NCBI RefSeq assembly: GCF_037176765.1
Contig: NC_090024.1
Location: 55,279,361-55,343,360 of the forward strand
Reading direction: 5' to 3'
Length of the DNA: 64,000 bases
Origin: Anolis sagrei
Taxonomy: Eukaryota; Chordata; Lepidosauria; Squamata; Anolidae
Shown: in pieces, positions 56,317 through 64,000 of the stretch
How positions within the stretch are numbered: the first letter of the stretch is position 1
How the letters are laid out: the number at the start of each line of letters is the position of its first letter
Translations under genes and position numbers: made by a program
Notes under the pieces: model-generated
Told to the model about the DNA's origin: nothing
What the model saw: only the letters and a program-made list of their open reading frames with translations
The model's database searches: none

Positions 56317-57296
56317 TTGTAGGTTTTTCCGGGCTATATTTGCCATGTTCTGGAGGCAATTTTTCTCCTGACGTTTCGCCTGCATCTATGGCAAGCATCC
56401 TCAGAGGTAGTGAGGTCTGTTGGAAGTAGGAAAAATGGGTTTATATATCTGTGGAATGACCAGGGTGAGACAAAGGACTTTTGTCTGCTGGGGCTAGGTG
56501 TGAATGTTTCAGCTGATCACCTTGATTAGCATTCAGTGGCTTGGAAGTGCCCGGGGGGAATCCCTTGTTGAGAGTGATTTTATGTGCCTTCTCTGTGTAG
56601 TCTGACATGGTGGTTGTGCAGGAGTCTACCGTGTACCATGCAGCTGTGGACAAGTCTACATAGGGACCACCAAACGCAGTGCCCAGACACGCATCAAGGA
56701 ACATGAAAGGCACTGCAAACTACTCCAACCAGAGAAATCAGCCATAGCAGAGCACCTGATGAACCAACCTGGACACAGCATATTATTTGAGAACACAGAA
56801 GTGCTTATTTGAGAACACAGAACACTCTCACAACCACCATGTCAGACTACACAGAGAAGCCATTGAAATCCACAAGCATGTGGACAATTTCAACAGAAAG
56901 GAAGAAACCATGAAAATGAACATAATCTGACTACCAGTATTAAAGGACTCAAAAATCACAACACCAAAACAACAGAGGGGAAACAAACAGGCTCATAAAA
57001 TCACTCTCAACAAGGGATTCCCCCCGGGCACTTCCAAGCCATTGAATGCTAATCAAGGTGATCAGCTGAAACATTCACATCTAGCCCCAGCAGACAAAAG
57101 TCCTTTGTCTCACCCTGGTCATTCCAAAGATATATAAACCCATTTTTCCTACTTCCAACAGACCTCACACCTCTGAGGATGCTTGCCATAGATGCAGGTG
57201 AAACGTCAGGAGAAAAATTGCCTCCAGAACATGGCCATATAGCCCGGAAAAACCTACAACAACCCAGTGATTCCGGCCATGAAAGCCTTCGACAAT
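56317..57296 (+). mobile_element. Penelope-like element with GIY-YIG segment and inverted pseudo-LTRs
   Basis: The left arm (about 56317-56615) is the reverse of the right arm (about 57003-57296). Between them the plus strand reads GVYRVPCSCGQVYIGTTKRS, then TRIKEHERHC, the GIY-YIG endonuclease motif at the C terminus of Penelope-like reverse transcriptases, followed by a stop. The reverse transcriptase itself is missing. A 14-bp duplication, ACAAAGTTTCGGAA, flanks it (56303-56316 and 57297-57310). Confidence 0.88.
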
Positions 57297-57479
57297 ACAA
57301 AGTTTCGGAAGTTTCGAAAAGTTTTGAAATTTTTTTTTTAATTCGTAAGTGCCTTTAGAATCGAACCACCAGCACCCCCACCATCCGAAACGAGATTGAA
57401 CCAATTTTTTCTGGATCAACCAAGCCTACTAGGTAGAGAAGGACTCAGAACTGTGCCAAGAAAAATAATAATACAGGAT

Positions 57480-58365
57480 TTTTTGGAGGCAACATCCTGT
57501 TTCTGCCCGACAGTGCCAAAAGCAGAGTGGGCCTGCCTTGAGAGCGACAAGACAGCCCGGCAAGGCTTTCCTGGGCCAGGCGCACGCGAGGTGGGGAGGG
57601 GCTTCTGTGGGCTTCCTTCGGCCTTTCCGCGCTGGCTCCTGATTGGAGGAAAGGGGGGGCTTGGCTCCTTCCCCGACAGACACCAGGGAAGCCCACCCAG
57701 GAGGGAGGAGGCAAGCCGAGGAACAGCCCCGCTCCCTCCGCAATTGGGAGAGACATAGAAGAAGGCGGGCAGGCAGCGTGGGGCTCCGGGCGCTCCCGTC
57801 CCGTCATGGGCTTCCCTCCGGGAAAGGGAGGCGAAGGAGAGCCGGAGCGCCCCGCCGCTTCTTCTCTGGGCTCCGGAGGGGCCGCTCCCAGGATGCCCAA
57901 GATGCCCCAGCCACTGGAGAGACGCCAAGCGGCGAAAGGTCCTCGGTCTCGGCTCGGGCGCTAACTCCGCTTCCCTTGGAGCGGCGCCGCGGAGCGAGGA
58001 GGAGAATGCGCGGTGGCGCCGGGCGGCCCAGGCAGCGCGGGGCTCCGGCCACGAAGGTGCGGGGAAGCTCCTCTCCACGCATCCCGGGAAGAGCCGAGCC
58101 TTTCGTGCGGGGAAAGGGGCTTCGAGTGGGCGGAGAGCTGGAAGCGGGAGAGGCGCTCCTGTGCCTTCCGCGGGAGTTGCCGGGCAAGCCTCACTCCCTG
58201 CCACGCGCGCCCCTGGGCAGCCCTTAAAGGCACAGGCGCCCTCAGCTTGGCAAGCTTACGTCGGGGGAGAGGAGCCCATCCACGGTGCATGTGAGGGCGC
58301 GGGGAGGTCTTCGCTTCCAAGGGGGCCCCTTCCTCCTCTGAACTGAGACCCCCACAGGGCTGGCG
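57480..58365. promoter_or_regulatory. CpG-rich island, no recognisable coding exon
   Basis: The stretch is far richer in G+C and CpG than its surroundings and contains several GGGCGG- and CCGCCC-like boxes. Open frames on both strands reflect composition and none resembles a protein I know. It could be a promoter with a noncoding first exon. In human the next gene past TRAPPC8 in this direction is B4GALT6, read the same way, so its promoter is a possible candidate. This is inference from synteny; the B4GALT6 start (MSVLRRMMRVSNRSL) was not found here. Confidence 0.45.
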
Positions 58366-58373
58366 CTGTAGAT

Positions 58374-59829
58374 CAGGTATGGGCAAACCCAGGCCTTTTC
58401 TCAGGACCTCCTCTCCCACCATCCTATCCTTCCTTCCTTCTCTCTTTCCTTCCTCCTTCCCTCCCTCTTTATATTTCCCTTTCACCCTCTCATCCTTCCT
58501 TCCTCTCTTTCCTCGCTCTTTCCCTCCCCCTCTTTCTCCTTCCCTTCTACCCTTTCATCCTTCCTTCCTTCTCGCTTTCCTTCCCCCTTCCCTTCCTTCC
58601 TTCCATCCCTTTTGTCTTTCCTTCCTCCTTCCCTCCCACACTTCTTTCCTCCCTCTTTCTCCTTCCATCCTTCCCCTCCACTCTTTCCTCCTTCATTCCT
58701 TTGCTCTTTTCTCCTTCCCTCTCTCCCTCTTTCTCCTTCCTTCTCTTTTGTCTTTACTTACTTCTGTCTTTCCTTCATCCTTCCCTTCCTTCCATCCTTC
58801 CCTCCCATTCCTTCATCCTTCCTTCCCTTTTGTCTTTCCTTCCTTCCCCCTCTCCCTCTTTCTCTTCCTTCCTTCCTTCCTTCCTTCCCTTTTGTCTTTA
58901 CTTCCTTCTCTCTTTCCTTCATCCTTTCCTTCCATCTTTCCATCCTTCCTTTCCTTTTATCTCTCCTTCCCTCTCTCCCTCTTTCTTCTTCCTTGCCTTT
59001 TGTCTTTACTTCCTTCTCTCTTTCCTTCATCCCTTCCTTCATCCCTTCCTTCCTTCCTTCTTTCCCTCCCACCCTTTCATCCTTCCATTTTTGTCTTTCC
59101 TTCCTTCTCTCTCTCCCTCTTTCTCCTTCCTTGCCTTTTGTCTTTACTTCCTTCTCTCTTTCCTTCTTCCTTCCTTCCTTCCTTCCTTCCTTCCTTCCAT
59201 CCATCTTTCCCTCCCACCCTTTCATCCTTCCTTCCCTTTTGTCTTTCCTTCCTTCTCTCTCTCCCTCTTTCTCCTTCCTTGCCTTTTGTCTTTACTTCCT
59301 TCTCTCTTTCCTCCTTCCTTCCTTCCTTCCTTCCTTCCTTCTTTCTCTCCCACCCTTTCATCCTTCTTTCCCTTTAGTCTTTACTTCCTTCTCTCTTTCC
59401 TTTATCCTTCCCTTCCTTCCTTCCTTCCTTCCTTCCTTCCTTCCTTCCTTCCTCCTTCTCTTCCTTCCATCGTTCCACCCTTACATCCTTCCCTTTTGTC
59501 TTTCCTTCCTTCCCTCTCTCCCTATTCCTTCTTCCTTCCTTCCTTCCCTTTTGTCTTTACTTCCTTCTCTTTTTCCTTTATCTTTCCTTCCTTCCATCCT
59601 TCTCTTCTCCCTTCCATCCTTCTCTTTTTCTTCCTCCTTCTTTTCCTTCCTTCCATCCTTCCACCCTTTCATCCTTCCCTTTTGTTTTTCCTTGCTTCCA
59701 TCTTTCCCTCGTTCTCCTTCCATTCTTCCCTTCCTCCCTTTCACCCTTCCTTCCATCACTGGGCAACCAGTCCTACTAGCAGGGAGTGCTAGCATGCGGC
59801 CCCCAAGTTAGAATGTTTGCCCATGCCTG
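58374..59829. mobile_element. hAT-type non-autonomous element filled by a polypyrimidine array
   Basis: The ends CAGGTATGGGCAAAC and GTTTGCCCATGCCTG are inverted repeats with one mismatch in 15. Both sides carry the exact 8-bp duplication CTGTAGAT (58366-58373 and 59830-59837), as expected for hAT. Almost all of the 1,456 bp between is a pyrimidine array. No transposase. Confidence 0.85.
58420..59755. repeat. 1.3-kb polypyrimidine array with higher-order structure
   Basis: Variants of CCTT, CCCT and CTTT fill the plus strand with very few purines. Two marker words alternate: CTTTTGTCTTTCC (about 58826, 59087, 59235, 59492; variant at 58953) and CTTTTGTCTTTAC (about 58888, 58996, 59133, 59282, 59549). 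This gives a composite period of roughly 120-150 bp. The long open frames on both strands here are a product of this composition. Confidence 0.9.
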
Positions 59830-60041
59830 CTGTAGATGCCAAGACACACTCTCAGCTAGATACATGAAGGTTCTAGTTGCTTGGGAGCCACTATTAAAAA
59901 TAGGTCTAACAAACGTGTGATGTTCTAAGTACTTTAACTGTGCCTTCATGCTTTTAATTATATCTTTTTTGATATAATGTGCTAGGTTTCATTATATTGT
60001 CATATTTCTAGTCTTTAGGTTTCAAATAGTTTCTTGTATTG

Positions 60042-60607
60042 GGTTGCTGTGTGTTTTCCGGGCTGTATAGCCATGTTCCAGAAGCATTCTCTCCTGACGT
60101 TTTGCCCACATCTATGGCAGTCATCCTCAGAGGTTGAGGGGTCTGTTGGAAAGTAGGCAAGTGGGGTTTATATATCTGTGAAATGTCCAGGGTAGGAGAA
60201 AGAACTGTTGTCTGCTTGAGGCAAGTGTGAATGGCAAGTGTAAGTTTGCATGGGCAAACTTAGCGTTTAATGGCCTACAGTTTCAAGGTCTGACTGGTTG
60301 CTGCCCAGGGGAATCCTTTGTTGGGAAGTGTTAGCTGGCACTGATTGATTCTTGCCTGGAATTCCCCTGCTTTTTGAGTCTTGCTCCTTCTTTCCTGTTC
60401 TGATTTTAGAAGTTTTTTTTAAATACTGGTAACCAGATTTTGTTAATTTTCATGGTTTCCTCCTTTCTCTTGAAATTGTCCACATGCTTGTGGATTTCAA
60501 TTGCTTCTCTACATAGTCCGACAATACAGTTTCCTATATTGTGTTGTTGAAGGCTTTCATGGCCAGAATCACTGAGTTGCCGTGAGTTTTCCGGGATGTA
60601 TGGCCAT
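60042..60607 (-). mobile_element. Penelope-like element, antisense, with a second short piece
   Basis: The reversed pseudo-LTR and part of the 3' coding region (HxHVDNFKRKEETMKINK on the minus strand) fill 60042-60529. A short second pseudo-LTR piece fills 60543-60607. The target word occurs three times: GTTTCTTGTATTG (60029-60041), GTTTCCTATATTG (60530-60542) and GTTTCCTGTATTG (60608-60620). Confidence 0.75.
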
Positions 60608-60667
60608 GTTTCCTGTATTGTGTCTACTACCATTCCCTGTTTTAATCCCTTTAAGACGAGAAAACTA

Positions 60668-60671
<4 letters not shown>

Positions 60672-60703
<32 letters not shown>

Positions 60704-60722
60704 TGATGATGATGATGATGAT
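60672..60722. repeat. (AAT)n(GAT)n microsatellite
   Basis: About 50 bp of AAT units followed by GAT units, at the end of the first 240-bp unit. A shorter GAT run ends the second unit near 60945. Confidence 0.9.
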
Positions 60723-61048
60723 GTAGTTTCTGGTTGCTTGAGAGTTACTATTAAGCAGGCCTAACTAATGTGTGATGTTCTATGTATTTATACTGGCTTT
60801 TTGTGCTTTAAATTATATATTTTAGATAGTACTAGCTTTCACTCTTTAAATACAGTATTTATAGGCTTTAGGTTTCAATTTGTTTTCTGTATTTTTACTA
60901 CTGTTCACTGTTTGATTTCCTTAAGAGGAAAAAGTGGTATATTAATGATGATGATGATTATTATATGATGTATTTTCTGGTTGTTTTAGAGTTGCCATTT
61001 AAATAGGTCTTACTAATACCATCCACTATACCATGCCATAACATAAAC

Positions 61049-61351
61049 CAGTGGTTCCCAAACTTTTTTTGACCAGGGACCACTTTGCCCAGGGACCACT
61101 CTCCAACATTAGTACCAAAAGGATTACGAATCAGTTTTTGTCAACTTTAGATTCTGTTTGATTATTTGGGGTGCTAATTCAGAAAATTGCATTAGATAAA
61201 CTATGTCAGCTCTAGTTTCTGATACAGAACATAGGCCACCCAGTAGTTGCCATTTGCTTGCCCACAGAAAATGATATTTAATAATCTAAAGCTTTAGACT
61301 TAGGTCTTGTGGCCCACCACTGGGCTGCAGCCTACAGGACAGGAACCACTG
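61049..61351. mobile_element. hAT non-autonomous element
   Basis: The ends CAGTGGTTCCCAAACT and the inverse of GGACAGGAACCACTG fit hAT. The 8-bp flanks ACATAAAC and CCATAAAC match at seven of eight positions. It is 303 bp with no coding capacity. Confidence 0.82.
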
Positions 61352-61390
61352 CCATAAACTCTGTATTAACTAGATATTTGTATTGGAAAT

Positions 61391-61628
61391 GAGCCCCTGG
61401 TGGCACAGTGGCTTAAACCTTTGTGCTGGCAGGACTGTTGACCAAAAGGTCGTTGGTTCAAATCCAGCAAGCGGGGTGAGCTCCCATCTGTCAGCTCCAG
61501 CTTCTCATGCAGGGACATGAGAGAAGCCTCCCACAGGATGATAAAACATCTAGGCATCCCCTGGGCAATGTCCTTGCAGATGGCCTACTCTCTCACACCA
61601 GAAGCGACTTGCAGTTTCTCAAATTGAA
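61391..61628 (+). mobile_element. tRNA-derived SINE
   Basis: It begins GAGCCCCTGGTGGCACAGTG (A box region), with GGTTCAAATCC (B box) at 61455-61465, and ends CGACTTGCAGTTTCTCAAAT. It is the sense copy of the family at 43,985 and 62,736. Confidence 0.88.
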
Positions 61629-61712
61629 AAAGAATGGAAACATAGCCATTAAAAGCTTATGATGGCAAATTAAGGCAGGTTTAATGCAATACAGTGTTAT
61701 TGTAGTATAATG

Positions 61713-62284
61713 TATTGTCGAAGGCTTTCATGGCCGGAGTCAATGGGTTGTTGTAGGTTTTTCCGGGCTATATGGCCATGTTCTGGAGGCAATTGTTCTC
61801 CTGATGTTTCGCCTGCATCAATGGCAAGCATCCACAGAGGTAGTGAGGTCTATTGGAAGTCAGACTACACAGAGAAGCCATTGAAATCCACAAGCATGTG
61901 GACAATTTCAACAGAAAGGAAGAAACCATGAAAATGAACAAAATCTGGCTACCAGTATTAAAGGACTCAAAAATCACAACAGCAAAACAACAGAGAGGAA
62001 ACAAACAGGCACATAAAATCACTCTCAACAAGGGATTCCCCCCGGGCACTTCCAAGCCATTGAATGCTAATCAAGGTGATCAGCTGAAACATTCACATCT
62101 AGCCCCAGCAGACAAAAGTCCTTTGTCTCACCCTGGCCATTCCACAGATATATAAACCCATTTTTCCTACTTCCAACAGACCTCACTACCTCTGAGGATG
62201 CTTGCCATAGATGCAGGCGAAACGTCAGGAGAAAAATTGCCTCCAGAACATGGCCAAATAGCCTGGAAAAACCTATAACAACCC
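61713..62284 (+). mobile_element. Penelope-like element with inverted pseudo-LTRs
   Basis: A reversed pseudo-LTR (61713-61860) is followed by the 3' end of the coding region (LHREAIEIHKHVDNFNRKEE, KMNKIWLPVLK), then the forward pseudo-LTR. The 9-bp duplication AGTATAATG flanks it (61704-61712 and 62285-62293). Confidence 0.85.
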
Positions 62285-62735
62285 AGTATAATGCATGTTT
62301 AGTTTTATTTAAATTATTTTTTGCCTGTTGCCTGAGACTTCTGGTTGATTAAGTTTTGGTTAACCGAGGGTTCACTGCATTTGCTTGTCAGTTCATAACT
62401 GGTGTTGTCCAAGGGAAGAAATTACTCTGCAGAAACAGTCTTGAATTGTCTGCAAATCCAATTGATTCCAGTAGGAAGATTTGTGCCTTGACTTGAGGAA
62501 GACTTGGGGACAGAAGCAGGGAAGATTTCCTCTGTCTTCTGCAGCAAAATGCCTTGGATCAGCCCAACTTTTGCTTGATTGTAACTTGGGGAATGACATT
62601 TGTTTGAGTTTTGCAGCTGTTGAAAAACTTTTATTAAAAAGTTGATATGGGTATATGGGGGGTGGGTGGGCATGTAGGTGGGTACTCAGCTAGCTTTTAG
62701 ATGCCAGTGTGGAGTACTGTATTCAGGAGGGTGAT

Positions 62736-62996
62736 TTATTTTGTGTGTCAGGAGTGACTTGAGAAAATACAAGTTGCTTATGGTGTGAGAGAATTGGCTG
62801 TCTGCAAGGACATTGCCCAGGGCCATCCGGATGTTTGATGTTTTACCATCCTGTGGGAGGCTTCTCTCATGTCCCCACATGGAAAGCTAGTGCTGAGATG
62901 GGAGCTCACCCTGCTCCCTGGATTCAAATGTCCAGCCTGTCAGTCAGCAGTTCTGTTGGCACAAGGGTTGAACCCATTGCACCGCCAGGGACTCTG
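62736..62996 (-). mobile_element. tRNA-derived SINE, antisense
   Basis: The same family as above, read on the minus strand from AGTCCCTGGCGGTGCAATGG to the CACTCCTGACACAC tail. An exact 11-bp duplication, AGGAGGGTGAT, flanks it (62725-62735 and 62997-63007). Confidence 0.88.
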
Positions 62997-63007
62997 AGGA
63001 GGGTGAT

Positions 63008-64000
63008 GGACATATGGTGGTAGAATGAAGATTGGCTATACTGCTTGTCACCTTTGCTATAAGTTCAAGGAAGAAGAGAGCCAAAATGTGGCAATTATTA
63101 GCAAGAATTAAAGAAGTGTGTAACGTCCTTTCCTCAGTTTATCCTGTGATTCTGTACTCCTGGTTTGCGATAACTGTGTCCTATTTCTGACACACTCTGG
63201 TAGAAAGCCTGAACTCTCCTTTTATTATTCCTATAAGGCCAAGAACGGCTTGTTTGCTGTTGAGTCCGTCACAAAAGATTTTGGAAGAGGAGCAGTTTCC
63301 TTGCCTTAGGTAGTTTAAGTCCCTTTAATGTAGCATCTCTTTCAACAAACAGATACCAATAGCAGTAAAATGACTCTCGAGGCTGCAGCTGGGGTCGAAG
63401 ATGCAGTGGCCCTTTTGAAGCTGCTGGAGAAGGATGAAAAGTGTGCAAAGAGTAGTGCATCCTTTCTGAAGCGGTAGTGCCTTGTTTTGCAGATTGCCAT
63501 GCAACTGCAGGGTTGCTAAGAAAAAAAATGCTTATTTTAGTCTGGACTATGATGCCAAATAATAAACAGCAGCTCTTTTGGGAAAAGGATGGATGACAAT
63601 CCTGATCAAACCCGTTGCGACTGCACAGAGCACATAGAGATGCTGCACAGAGCACTTAGTGTCTCTGTCTGTCTCTAGCTAGGTAGGTGTATAGGCAACA
63701 TTGAGTCTTGTTGATAGATGTCTGAGAAATTATGGTGTCCATGCAGAATTGAAGAAAATGAATTGCTCTTGTGTAGTATACCCAGTCACATTTTAGCAGT
63801 ATAGCTCATTGTACAAGCTGAATCTGGAAATCCAAAAAGCTTCAAAATCCAAAACATGTTGTTACCAGGCTCCCTGAAGACCTTCTGTATATCAAATACC
63901 TTCTATCCTCAGTTTCTCAGATCCTCAGTCTCTCTCCAGGCTCACATCCCATATGCAACAAAAGTAGCAAATGAATGAGATTTGGGGATCTATGAAATGG
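63008..64000. other. Right end of window, unassigned
   Basis: No repeat family or coding exon recognised. An open minus-strand frame at 63655-63269 has no similarity that I know. Confidence 0.4.

Larger units (their letters stand above)
59865..61010. repeat. Tandem duplication of a 240-bp unit, two full copies and part of a third
   Basis: The unit starts with a TTCTGGTTGCTTGAGAG-like segment and ends in a trinucleotide run. Copies lie at about 59865-60715 (carrying a Penelope-like insertion), 60721-60960 and 60963-61010. All share GTGTGATGTTCTA-type and CTTTAGGTTTCAA segments where complete. The trinucleotide end suggests a LINE 3' terminus, but the family is not certain. Confidence 0.65.

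Noticed and set aside
57416-58485. Several open frames of 100-260 codons in the CpG island
   Set aside because: GC-rich DNA has few stops. The frames overlap on both strands, none has a recognisable domain, and none splices to a known exon.
58758-59795. Minus-strand Lys/Glu/Arg/Gly-rich frames in the same place
   Set aside because: These are the complement of the same array and show only its composition.
58379-59811. Long plus-strand frames (332, 363 and 399 codons) of Ser, Phe, Leu and Pro
   Set aside because: They are translations of a CCTT-type array in three frames, and all three stay open because the tract has almost no purines. Not genes.
61391-61628. tRNA gene
   Set aside because: A and B boxes are present, but the sequence does not close into a tRNA and continues into a SINE body. 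The same holds for 43,985 and 62,736.
63269-63655. 128-codon minus-strand frame
   Set aside because: No similarity, no splice or promoter context, and such a length is expected by chance in this much sequence.

Overview
The window is vertebrate nuclear DNA, most likely from a squamate reptile and probably an iguanian lizard. It has GT-AG introns, a TRAPPC8 gene close to the human protein, and a mixed repeat load typical of lizards: L2, CR1 and L1 LINEs, Penelope-like elements with inverted pseudo-LTRs, DIRS tyrosine-recombinase retroelements, hAT and mariner DNA transposons, and tRNA-derived SINEs. The species call is an inference; no database was searched.

Layout. 1-7,317: two head-to-tail DIRS copies, one young-looking and cut by the window edge, one old, in a TRAPPC8 intron that begins outside the window. 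8,597-45,320 (+): 22 coding exons giving the last 1,059 residues of TRAPPC8, a TRAPPIII subunit. All junctions were placed by reading frame and GT/AG. Its introns hold nearly every repeat class, including a solo LTR (38,548-39,651) whose U3 carries an open 150-codon frame. 46,955-49,369 (-): an 804-codon uninterrupted reading frame recognisable as CATSPERD, the sperm CatSper channel delta subunit. The family gene has many introns, so this is a full-length retrogene, tail to tail with TRAPPC8. 50,969 to about 55,990 (-): an almost complete L2 LINE with one frameshift. 56,317-57,296: a Penelope-like element with a GIY-YIG segment. 57,480-58,365: a CpG-rich island with no recognisable coding exon. 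58,374-59,829: a hAT-type element filled by a 1.3-kb polypyrimidine array. 59,865-64,000: a 240-bp tandem duplication, more Penelope-like copies, hAT and SINE insertions, and about 1 kb of unassigned sequence.

Only two host protein genes are supported. TRAPPC8 is a housekeeping trafficking gene. The CATSPERD copy, if expressed, would act in the sperm flagellum. They are linked by position only. The items most worth following are the intact CATSPERD retrogene, the LTR-borne frame with three acidic F-x-G-F motifs, the perfectly matched mirrored hairpin arms of the DIRS copies, and the higher-order polypyrimidine array inside a hAT element.
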